From Sphaerisporangium melleum (GTDB lineage: Bacteria > Actinomycetota > Actinomycetes > Streptosporangiales > Streptosporangiaceae), in contig NZ_BMNT01000008.1 of NCBI RefSeq assembly GCF_014646695.1, positions 67,370 to 131,369 on the forward strand: a stretch of DNA of 64,000 nt, written 5' to 3'. The notes under the pieces were generated by a model. The model worked only from the letters and a program-made list of their open reading frames with translations. It was not told the DNA's origin and did not search any database. Positions 25,564-33,161 of this stretch are shown in pieces. Every line of letters starts with the position of its first letter. Within the stretch, counting starts at the first letter, position 1. A program made the translations under genes and the position numbers.

Positions 25564-27636
25564 ATGGGCCCCCGAAAGAGTTACTGGCGACGAGGACTGA
25601 CGGCGGTGACAGCCCTTGTGCTCACCGGCATCGGCCTCGCCGCCGGACAGACCTCGGCCAACGCCGCGGTCGCCTGTGATGTCACCTATACCAAGTCCTG
25701 GGAAGGTGGCGGCGGGTTCGGCGCCAACATCACCGTCAAGAACCTCGGTGACGCGCTGAGCAACTGGACGCTGACCTTCGCCTTCCCCAACGGTCAGCGG
25801 GTGTCCAACGGCTGGAGCGGCCAGTGGTCGCAGTCGGGCTCCAACGTCTCCGTGCGGAACGAGTCCTACAACGGCAGCCAGGGCTCCGGTGCCTCGTGGA
25901 CCCTCGGGTTCAACGGCACCTTCAGCGGCTCGAACGCCAGCCCGACCAGCTTCGCCATCAACGGCACGACCTGCAACGGCGGCTCCAACCCCTCGCCGAG
26001 TCCCTCCCCCTCGCCGAGCCCCTCGCCGTCCCCGTCGCCGTCCCCCTCGCCGGGGCAGCAGGCGCTGGTCGTCAGCCCCACCTCGGTGACCGTTCCCGAG
26101 GGCAGCACCGCCACCTACGGCGTGCGCCTGGCGCGGCAGCCCAGCTCGAACGTGACGGTCACCTCGACCGCGGGCTCGGGCGACAGCGACATCACCGTGA
26201 CCGGCGGGTCCAGCCTGACCTTCACCTCGTCGAACTGGAACACGGCGCAGAACGTGACCCTGTCGGCCCGTGAGGACAGCGACACGACCAGCGGCACGCG
26301 GTCGATCTCCGTCGCATCCTCCGGTCTCACGTCGGTCAACGTGACCGCGACCGAGGCCGACAACGACGGCGGCACCAACCCCGGGCACGTCGACAACCCG
26401 TACGCGGGTGCGACCGGCTACGTGAACAGCGACTGGTCGACCCAGGCCGCGGCAGAGCCGGGCGGCTCCGCCGTCGCCAACGTCTCGACCGGCGTGTGGA
26501 TCGACCGCATCGCGGCCATCGAGGGCTCCTCCAGCGCCAAGGGCGTGCGCGCGCACCTCGACGCGGCCGTGCAGCAGGACGCCGCCAACGGCAGCACCCC
26601 GCTGACGATCCAGTTCGTCATCTACAACCTGCCGAACCGCGACTGCTCCGCTCTCGCCTCCAACGGTGAGCTGAAGATCTCGGAGAACGGTCTCGCCCGG
26701 TACAAGACCGAGTACATCGACCCGATCGCCGCCATCCTGGGCGACTCGAAGTACTCCAACCTGCGCATCGTGACGATCGTTGAGATCGACTCGCTGCCCA
26801 ACCTGGTGACCAACACCAACCTGGCGGCGTGCGCTGAGGCCAAGTCCAGCGGCGCCTACGTCGACGGCGTGCGGTACGCGCTGAACAAGCTGCACGCGAT
26901 CCAGAACGTCTACACCTACGTCGACGCCGGGCACCACGGCTGGCTCGGCTGGGACAGCAACTTCCGTCCCTCCGCCCAGCTCTTCGCCGAGACCGTGCGC
27001 GGCACCACCGCCGGCTTCGCCAGCGTGGACGGCTTCATCACCAACACCGCCAACTACTCCGCGCTGCAGGAGCCGCACTTCACCATCAACACCCAGGTGA
27101 ACGGCCAGTCGGTGCGTCAGTCCAAGTGGGTGGACTGGAACTACTACGTCGATGAGCTCGGCTACGCCCAGGCGTTCCGCCAGGAACTGGTCTCGCAGGG
27201 CTTCAACTCCAACATCGGCATGCTGATCGACACCTCGCGCAACGGCTGGGGCGGCTCCGCCAGGCCGGCCGCGCCCAGCACCAGCACCAACGTCGACACC
27301 TTCGTGAACGACTCCCGGGTCGACCGTCGTATCCACGCCGGCAACTGGTGCAACCAGAGCGGTGCGGGCATGGGCGAGCGGCCGCGGGCGAACCCCGCGA
27401 CCGGTCTGGACGCCTACGTCTGGATCAAGCCGCCGGGCGAGTCGGACGGCGCCAGCGAGGAGATCCCGAACAACGAGGGCAAGGGCTTCGACCGGATGTG
27501 CGACCCGACCTACACCGGTAACGACCGCAACGGTAACAACCGGACCGGCGCTCTCCCGAACGCCCCGATCTCCGGCAAGTGGTTCTCGGCGCAGTTCCGC
27601 CAGCTGCTCGCCAACGCCTACCCGCCGATCAACTGA
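25564..27636 (+). CDS. Secreted GH6 exo-cellulase with CBM2
   Basis: A 690-aa exported enzyme. It has a signal peptide (1-35, ending SANA), an N-terminal family 2 cellulose-binding module (about 38-137, bounded by Cys), a Pro-Ser linker (about 141-163), an immunoglobulin-like beta module (about 165-265, VSPTSVTVPEGSTATYGVRL) and a GH6 catalytic domain to the end. GH6 marks are FVIYNLPNRDCSALASNGE and the proton-donor loop IVEIDSLPNLV, in the exo-cellobiohydrolase (Cel6B) form. It releases cellobiose from cellulose. An upstream in-frame ATG at 25543 is an alternative. The promoter carries a CelR operator. Confidence 0.95.
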   Translation: MGPRKSYWRRGLTAVTALVLTGIGLAAGQTSANAAVACDVTYTKSWEGGGGFGANITVKNLGDALSNWTLTFAFPNGQRVSNGWSGQWSQSGSNVSVRNESYNGSQGSGASWTLGFNGTFSGSNASPTSFAINGTTCNGGSNPSPSPSPSPSPSPSPSPSPSPGQQALVVSPTSVTVPEGSTATYGVRLARQPSSNVTVTSTAGSGDSDITVTGGSSLTFTSSNWNTAQNVTLSAREDSDTTSGTRSISVASSGLTSVNVTATEADNDGGTNPGHVDNPYAGATGYVNSDWSTQAAAEPGGSAVANVSTGVWIDRIAAIEGSSSAKGVRAHLDAAVQQDAANGSTPLTIQFVIYNLPNRDCSALASNGELKISENGLARYKTEYIDPIAAILGDSKYSNLRIVTIVEIDSLPNLVTNTNLAACAEAKSSGAYVDGVRYALNKLHAIQNVYTYVDAGHHGWLGWDSNFRPSAQLFAETVRGTTAGFASVDGFITNTANYSALQEPHFTINTQVNGQSVRQSKWVDWNYYVDELGYAQAFRQELVSQGFNSNIGMLIDTSRNGWGGSARPAAPSTSTNVDTFVNDSRVDRRIHAGNWCNQSGAGMGERPRANPATGLDAYVWIKPPGESDGASEEIPNNEGKGFDRMCDPTYTGNDRNGNNRTGALPNAPISGKWFSAQFRQLLANAYPPIN

Positions 27637-27641
27637 TCGCA

Positions 27642-27677
27642 TGATCACCTGATCGGGTCCGCCTGATCAGGTGATCA
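27642..27677. terminator. Inverted repeat after the cellulase gene
   Basis: Thirteen-base arms TGATCACCTGATC and GATCAGGTGATCA flank a 10-nt loop, 5 nt after the cellulase stop. It is the likely terminator. The right arm overlaps the last codons of the small Cys-rich gene on the other strand. Confidence 0.6.
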
Positions 27678-27888
27678 CCCAAGACCGCGGACCCTGCCCA
27701 GGCTCACGACAGCCGGGGCGGGGCCCGCAACCAACACCGCACGACCAAGTGGTCCCGCACTCCGGACAGGGGGTCCCCCGGAGGGCGGGACCACTGGCGT
27801 TCCGGCCCTCGTCCAGCCGCCTCTCGGGCTGCGCATCGCCGGTCTCGGCCCTCTCTGGTGCGCCCGCGGGCCCGGCGTCCGGGCTCAT
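27667..27888 (-). CDS. Small Cys-rich protein coupled to the formaldehyde dehydrogenase gene
   Basis: A 73-aa frame whose ATG overlaps the dehydrogenase stop (ATGA, 27885-27888). The first 40 residues are polar and probably disordered. The C-terminal part carries five Cys in TPCPECGTTWSCGVGCG and the following PRPGC, a spacing like the cysteine-rich CWC family or a zinc ribbon. The coupling and Cys motif argue for a real gene; its lack of a proper fold in the first half argues for caution. It may bind a metal. No function is known. Confidence 0.5.
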   Translation of the reverse strand: MSPDAGPAGAPERAETGDAQPERRLDEGRNASGPALRGTPCPECGTTWSCGVGCGPRPGCREPGQGPRSWVIT

Positions 27889-29108
27889 GACCGTCGTGTC
27901 AGCATGCCGTGCGGGTCCAGGACGAACTTGCGCGCCGCGCCCCTGTCGAAGTCGGCGTACCCCTGCGGGGCCTGGTCGAGCGGGATGGGCGTCGCGTTGA
28001 CCGCGTCGGCGATCCGTACCCGGTCGTGCAGGATCGCCATCATGAGTTGCCGGTTGTACCGCATCACCGGGCACTGGCCGGTGAAGAACGCGTGCGACTT
28101 GGCCCAGCCGAGACCCAGCCGCAGCGACAGCGCTCCCTGGCGGGCCGCCTCGTCCGCGGCCCCCGGGTCGCCGGTGACGTAGAGACCGGGGATGCCGATG
28201 GAGCCGCCCGCCCGGGTGAGGTCCATCAGGCTGTTCAGCACGGTCGCCGGGCGTTCGGTCGCGGCCTCGGCGCCGTGCCCGTGGGCCTCGAAACCGACCG
28301 CGTCCACGGCGCAGTCCACCTCCGGGAAACCCAGGAGCTGCTCGATCTGGTCCTTCGGCTCGCCTTGCGACACATCGACCGTCTCGCAGCCGAAGCCGCG
28401 CGCCTGCGCCAGACGGTCTCCGTTCAGGTCGCCGACGATCACCACGGCGGCGCCCAGCAGGAACGCCGAGGCCGCGGCGGCCAGGCCCACCGGGCCCGCC
28501 CCGGCGATGTAGACGACCGAGCCGGGCCCCACTCCGGCGGTGACGCAGCCGTGGTAGCCGGTGGGGAAGATGTCGGCCAGCATGGCCAGGTCGAGGATCT
28601 TCTCCATCGCCTGGTCCCTGTCGGGGAAGCGGAGCAGGTTCCAGTCGGCGTAGGGCACCAGCACGTACTCCGCCTGCCCGCCCACCCAGCCGCCCATGTC
28701 GACGTATCCGTAGGCCGCGCCGGGCCGGTCGGGGTTGACGTTCTCGCAGATGCCGGTCCGGCCGGCCTTGCAGTTGCGGCACCGGCCGCAGGAGATGTTG
28801 AACGGGACCGACACCAGGTCGCCGGTCCTGACGAACTCGACGTCCGGGCCGGTCTCCACGACCTCGCCGGTGATCTCGTGTCCGAGGACGAGCCCGGGGG
28901 GCGCCGTGGTGCGTCCCCGGACCATGTGCTGGTCGCTGCCGCAGATGTTGGTCGCGATGGCCTTCACGATCGCGCCGTGCCGGACCTTGCGGCCGATGTT
29001 GGCCGGGTTGACGCCCGGCCCGTCCTTCAGCTCGAACTCGGGGTAGTCGGTGTCCCGCACCTCGACCCTGCCGGGCCCTAGGTAGGCCACGGCCTTGTTA
29101 CCGGGCAT
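27885..29108 (-). CDS. fdhA: Glutathione-independent formaldehyde dehydrogenase-like Zn alcohol dehydrogenase
   Basis: A 407-aa MDR-family enzyme of the formaldehyde dehydrogenase/dismutase type. The catalytic zinc region is ATNICGSDQHMVRGRTTAP with GHEITGEVVETG. The structural zinc set is SCGRCRNCKAGRTGIC. The NAD fold begins VYIAGAGPVGLAAAASA. The long ITNICGSDQHM form and the extra segment with HAFFTGQCPVMRYNRQLM are typical of Pseudomonas FdhA relatives. GAGGAGG lies 8 nt before the ATG at 29108. It oxidises formaldehyde or other small aldehydes with NAD. A small Cys-rich gene is coupled to its end. Confidence 0.9.
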   Translation of the reverse strand: MPGNKAVAYLGPGRVEVRDTDYPEFELKDGPGVNPANIGRKVRHGAIVKAIATNICGSDQHMVRGRTTAPPGLVLGHEITGEVVETGPDVEFVRTGDLVSVPFNISCGRCRNCKAGRTGICENVNPDRPGAAYGYVDMGGWVGGQAEYVLVPYADWNLLRFPDRDQAMEKILDLAMLADIFPTGYHGCVTAGVGPGSVVYIAGAGPVGLAAAASAFLLGAAVVIVGDLNGDRLAQARGFGCETVDVSQGEPKDQIEQLLGFPEVDCAVDAVGFEAHGHGAEAATERPATVLNSLMDLTRAGGSIGIPGLYVTGDPGAADEAARQGALSLRLGLGWAKSHAFFTGQCPVMRYNRQLMMAILHDRVRIADAVNATPIPLDQAPQGYADFDRGAARKFVLDPHGMLTRRS

Positions 29109-29420
29109 CTCGCTCGCCTCCTCACCCGGGGCGCGACCGGGAGCGCCCACGAGCCGGGTGGGGGACGGCGGCACGGGCGATGCCGTGGCCGCGTCCGGAC
29201 GAGATCGGCCGCGGCCACGGCGAGGCAGGCAGCCGTCCCCCTGGAGCGTGGCGACGGCGGAGCCCGGCCTGAACGCGCTGTGCGCCACCCCGGCGGACGT
29301 CCGGGAACGGGGTCCGCCGTGGATGGCCGGTCGTCGCCCACCCCACGATGGTCGTCCTTCCCGCGCTGCGCTTGTTATATCCGCAGTTCATGGGCATAAA
29401 TCAGGCTATCGGCGACGTTG

Positions 29421-29453
29421 GTTGTACTATTGAAAAGATTGTATCCGTACAAC
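29421..29453. promoter_or_regulatory. Inverted repeat in the MFS-MarR promoter
   Basis: GTTGTAC (29421-29427) and GTACAAC (29447-29453) are perfect inverted arms around 19 nt, ending 12 nt before the GTG of the exporter gene and touching its Shine-Dalgarno. MarR-type proteins often bind such TTGTAC-type arms; the regulator encoded downstream is the obvious candidate. Confidence 0.55.
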
Positions 29454-29465
29454 TAAGGGGCAGAC

Positions 29466-30908
29466 GTGCCGGAGCTCAGCCGCCGCAGGCGGATACTCGT
29501 CCTGATCATCTGCTGCATGAGCCTGTTCCTCGTCGGGATCGACAACACCATCGTGAACGTCGCCCTCCCCGCGATCGCACGTGACCTGCGCGCGCCGGTG
29601 TCGGGCATGCAGTGGACCATCGACTCCTACACCCTCGTGCTGGCCGGCCTCCTGCTCCTGGCCGGCTCCACCGGCGACCGCATCGGCCGCCGGCGCACGT
29701 TCCAGATCGGCCTGGTGGTGTTCGCGGCGGGTTCGGCCCTGTGCGGCCTCGCCCCCGGCCTCGGCTGGCTGGTGGCCTTCCGCGTGCTGCAGGCCATCGG
29801 CGGCTCGATGCTCAACCCCGTGGCCATGTCGATCATCACCAACACCTTCACCGACCGCAGAGAACGCGCCCGCGCCATCGGCGTGTGGGGCGGTGTGGTC
29901 GGCATCAGCATCGGCCTCGGCCCGCTCGTCGGCGGCGCGCTCATCGACTCGGTGGGCTGGCGCGCCATCTTCTGGATCAACGTGCCGGTCGCGCTGGCCG
30001 CGCTGGTGCTCACCGCCCTGTTCGTGCCCGAGTCCCGTGCGGCCCGCCCACGCCGCCTCGACCCGGTGGGGCAGGTGCTGGTCATCGTCACCCTGGCCTC
30101 GCTCACGTTCGCCATCATCGAGGCACCCGGCCTGGGAGTGCGCTCGCCGCTGATCGCCGGGATCGTGCTCACCGCCGCCGCGGGGTTCGCCGGGCTGATC
30201 GCCTACGAGCGCCGCCGTACGGAGCCCCTCATCGACCTGCGGTTCTTCCGCAGTGCCCCGTTCTCCGGCGCGTCGGTCATCGCGGTGAGCGCGTTCGCGG
30301 CCTACGGCGGTTTCCTGTTCCTCAACACCCTGTACCTGCAGGACGTGCGCGGCCTCTCCCCGTTCCAGGCGGGGTTGTGCACACTGCCGATCGCGGTGCT
30401 GACCCTGGTCGGCGCGCCGCTGTCCGGCCGGCTGGTCGGCGAGCGCGGGCCACGGCCGTCCCTGATCATCGCCGGGGTGGCACTCACCGTGGGCGGCCTG
30501 ATGCTCACCCGGCTCACTCCGGACACCTCGCTGCTGTGGGTCCTCGCGAGCTACACCGTCTTCGGCCTCGGCTCGGGCATGGTGAACGCCCCCATCACCA
30601 ACACGGCCGTCTCCGGCATGCCGCTCTCCCAGGCCGGCGTCGCCGCGGCCGTCGCCTCCACCAGCCGGCAGGTCGGCCAGTCGCTCGGCGTCGCCGTGGC
30701 CGGTTCGGTGCTCGCCACCGGGCTGTCCGGATCGCTGCGCGAGAGCTTCGCCACGGCCGGTCGAGCGGGCTGGTGGATCATCGCCGGGTACGGGACGCTC
30801 GTGCTCGTCCTGGGTATCATCACCACGGGCAGATGGGCGAAGGGCACCGCGGAGCGGACCGCGGCGCACCTCTCCGTCGACGACACGAGGATCCCGGTCA
30901 CGCAATGA
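29466..30908 (+). CDS. MFS drug exporter, DHA2 (EmrB/QacA) family
   Basis: A 480-aa protein with about 14 membrane helices. Motif D1 is LVGIDNTIVNVALPAIARDL, motif A is GSTGDRIGRRRTF, and motif C in TM5 is GVVGISIGLGPLVGGALI, the antiporter signature. The GTG at 29466 follows AAGGGG at 7 nt. It forms an operon with a MarR regulator through an ATGA overlap. It should export a drug or toxic metabolite in exchange for protons, induced by the MarR ligand. The substrate is unknown. Confidence 0.93.
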   Translation: MPELSRRRRILVLIICCMSLFLVGIDNTIVNVALPAIARDLRAPVSGMQWTIDSYTLVLAGLLLLAGSTGDRIGRRRTFQIGLVVFAAGSALCGLAPGLGWLVAFRVLQAIGGSMLNPVAMSIITNTFTDRRERARAIGVWGGVVGISIGLGPLVGGALIDSVGWRAIFWINVPVALAALVLTALFVPESRAARPRRLDPVGQVLVIVTLASLTFAIIEAPGLGVRSPLIAGIVLTAAAGFAGLIAYERRRTEPLIDLRFFRSAPFSGASVIAVSAFAAYGGFLFLNTLYLQDVRGLSPFQAGLCTLPIAVLTLVGAPLSGRLVGERGPRPSLIIAGVALTVGGLMLTRLTPDTSLLWVLASYTVFGLGSGMVNAPITNTAVSGMPLSQAGVAAAVASTSRQVGQSLGVAVAGSVLATGLSGSLRESFATAGRAGWWIIAGYGTLVLVLGIITTGRWAKGTAERTAAHLSVDDTRIPVTQ

Positions 30909-31321
30909 GCCACGACCCCCAGATGGCCGCCCGTGTCTGGCGAGGCCTGCGCACACTCGTGCTTGAGCGGTACGACCGCCGCAAGGAGGTCACCGCCGCC
31001 CTCGACATGAGCTTCATCCGGGCCAAGGCGCTGCGCCACCTGGCCGCGGCGCCCATGACCATGCGGCAGCTGGCGGCCGTGCTGGCCACCGACGCCCCGT
31101 ACACCACGCTCGTGGTCGACGACCTCGTCCGCCGCGGCCTCGTCGTGCGCGACGTCCACCCCGACGACCGCCGTCAGAAGATCGTGACGGCCACCCCCGA
31201 GGGCGAGAAGACCGCCGAGATCGCCGAGCGCATCCTCGGCGAGCCCCCGCCGCCCCTGCTCGACCTCGACCCCGCCGACCTCGCCACCCTCGACCGCATC
31301 CTCGCCACCCTCGTGAAATGA
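30905..31321 (+). CDS. MarR-family regulator
   Basis: A 138-aa winged-helix protein: AKALRHLAAAPMTMRQLAAVLATDAPYTTLVVDDLVRRGLVVRDVHPDDRRQKIVTATPEG contains the HTH and the wing with the family DDRRQK signature. It starts in an ATGA overlap with the exporter gene, so the two are made together. It probably represses the shared promoter through the TTGTAC-type inverted repeat. Confidence 0.92.
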   Translation: MSHDPQMAARVWRGLRTLVLERYDRRKEVTAALDMSFIRAKALRHLAAAPMTMRQLAAVLATDAPYTTLVVDDLVRRGLVVRDVHPDDRRQKIVTATPEGEKTAEIAERILGEPPPPLLDLDPADLATLDRILATLVK

Positions 31322-31733
31322 TCCCCGCCACGAGGCGCGGGGGCGCGGCGAGCGTCCACCCCAAACTGCCCGGCAACCGTGACGACAACCCGTACAGGGG
31401 CTACCAGCGCACTCATCGCACCGGGCGGCCATCGCGATGGCACCAAGGCAGTCCTTGACTACCCCGCCGTCGTGCCCTAGATGCTCGACGAGCCAGGAAC
31501 TGCACGCCCCGTCTGCTTCCAGGCGGTTCAGATCGCTTAGCGTCCGCGCACGTCCGATCTGATGATTGCGTGTGTGGCCGTCATAACCGATCGCGAGCGA
31601 AGACATAGCCAATGTGGTGGATGATTGGCCGCGCTCGAATGCTCTTCGTCACGCTTGTGTCTCGTTCCGATGGCCTTCGGGTAGGGCTGACGAGCATGCT
31701 CGGATCACGGGATATTCGCGGCCAGGGTCATTG
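31322..31733. other. Gene-free region at the edge of a low-GC island
   Basis: About 410 bp. The first 60 bp are GC-rich, after which composition falls. On the minus strand a frame from about 31606 down to 31350 reads SLAIGYDGHTRNHQIGRART and onwards, with several Cys. It runs on into the antisense of MarR, has no ribosome site and matches nothing I recognise, so it may be a decayed gene fragment. Nothing else is seen. Confidence 0.4.
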
Positions 31734-32546
31734 TTATTTGGCTCGCCCTTGCATGAGATCGGCGATGAACCGATCGAACTTTTCGTGTTCGCTTTGCTCG
31801 CGCTGGACCTCGACCTGCAGTCGTTCTTTAATCGGCCTGACATCTTGCTGATCAAGAGCTCTGTAAATTGTGTCTCTTGCCAGACCGGTCAGTCGACTAA
31901 TACGAAGAATATTTGTTCCGCCCTCTGAGTATAGAGCTACGGCCAGCTCTTTTAGTCGCTTGGTGGAGGCCCCCGAGCTGCGCTCCTCTATTATCTCGGC
32001 TTCGAGTGCGGCTATTGCAGAATCACTCGATTCGTCGGTGCTGGTGGGGGGGCTGGGTACTGTCGTGCCGGCTAGATCTACCGTCTGAAAGAACGCCTGC
32101 GTCAAAAGCTTCTCTATGCTGACGCTCCCTCCTTTGAGAAAACTCGCCCCATCGGGGCCAAGCCAGTCGGCCAGGACGTAAAGGTATATTCTAAGCGCCT
32201 CTTCGGGGAGCTCGTGCACCCAAATCGTGGGCGCACTCCCATGAATATGGCGTCGAACCTCCCAAACCTGATGACGTTCGTCGTGGAGTCGGCTTGTTAA
32301 GCGGGGTACACTTCTTTTCTCCGGGGTGTAGATGTTGACTTGTTCAACTCTTTCTACGACGCTCTTTTCTTCTCGCTGGCAGGTGAGTACATGCAGTCCT
32401 ACGCCCAGTGTGCCCTTTGGCTCCTTAAGCTCAAACTGTCTGAAATCGGTCCGTATGGCACGTTTAACTACAGCTTGGCTCTCAGGTGAGAGTTGTGTGA
32501 AGTTCGCCGCCGACTCAAGTCGGGCACGAGCAAGATCGATATGCAT
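31734..32546 (-). CDS. Unrecognised protein with C-terminal HTH, low-GC island
   Basis: A 270-aa protein, not recognised as a whole. The N-terminal 150 residues are a mixed alpha/beta region with many charged residues. A Ser/Thr-rich hinge (about 165-185, PSPPTSTDESSDS) follows. The C-terminal 80 residues contain a clear helix-turn-helix (GTNILRISRLTGLARDTIYRAL, like the Hin/resolvase HTH) and an amphipathic helix. A GAGAAGAG site lies about 7 nt before the ATG. The gene is unusually AT-rich for the window (43% GC in one 60-base line) and uses rare A/T-ending codons, a sign of transfer. It may bind DNA. Confidence 0.7.
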   Translation of the reverse strand: MHIDLARARLESAANFTQLSPESQAVVKRAIRTDFRQFELKEPKGTLGVGLHVLTCQREEKSVVERVEQVNIYTPEKRSVPRLTSRLHDERHQVWEVRRHIHGSAPTIWVHELPEEALRIYLYVLADWLGPDGASFLKGGSVSIEKLLTQAFFQTVDLAGTTVPSPPTSTDESSDSAIAALEAEIIEERSSGASTKRLKELAVALYSEGGTNILRISRLTGLARDTIYRALDQQDVRPIKERLQVEVQREQSEHEKFDRFIADLMQGRAK

Positions 32547-32796
32547 TCAGGAACTCTTCTCGTCGCCTTTTCCCGAGAGTTCGCACCCGGGTGTCGAAAT
32601 CGTACATGTCGAATCCAGGCACATCAGAGCCGGGGAGGCGCATCTTTTGACTTGCGGATGAACTCAACCCATCCGAGTGGTATGCGTACTCAACCATCCC
32701 GTCGCCCGGCGACTGACTGATCAAAGTGCCCTGGGGGGTTAGCGGCTAGAGTTCTGCTCGTTGGCGAGATGCACCTACCTGCAAGGGAGGTGAACA

Positions 32797-32955
32797 ATGT
32801 CCGAAATGAACGATTGGCGCATCGTCGTGATTCGCGAGGTATCGCGGACGGTGCGGGACACGATTCGAAGCACGCCCCGCACCGTCCGTCTCTGCGTCCT
32901 GCTGTTGGTGGCCTCAGCACTAGCGATGCTGCTGACCTCCGCATGCAAGGGCTAG
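32797..32955 (+). CDS. 52-aa membrane or lipobox peptide
   Basis: The frame begins at an ATG behind a near-perfect AAGGGAGGTGA ribosome site and ends at TAG 32955. It encodes a basic, amphipathic N-terminal half (about residues 7-30, many Arg) and one hydrophobic segment (LCVLLLVASALAMLLTSACKG) that ends in T-S-A-C two residues from the C-terminus, a loose lipobox. The strong ribosome site argues for real translation. The product could be a small membrane protein, or a precursor whose hydrophobic tail is released as a signal peptide. It lies between an HTH gene and an XRE-TPR gene. Confidence 0.65.
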   Translation: MSEMNDWRIVVIREVSRTVRDTIRSTPRTVRLCVLLLVASALAMLLTSACKG

Positions 32956-33161
32956 CAGCAGCATAATCACTCGGGCGGGGAGACTGCGAGAGCCGTGAGT
33001 GGATTTTCTGCTCTGTTACATGAAGATCCATCTCGCGGTACCAGCCTCCCCGCTCAAGGCGAAACGGCGGTGGGGTCCCGTCTGCTGGGACGCCGCCGAG
33101 CAAGGGAGGCAACTACTGCTCCAAGAATGATGATTGCGCTGAAGTGCAACCGCTGGGCGCA

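Noticed and set aside
33020-33115. Short frame beginning MKIHLAVPASP
   Set aside because: No ribosome site and no recognisable feature.
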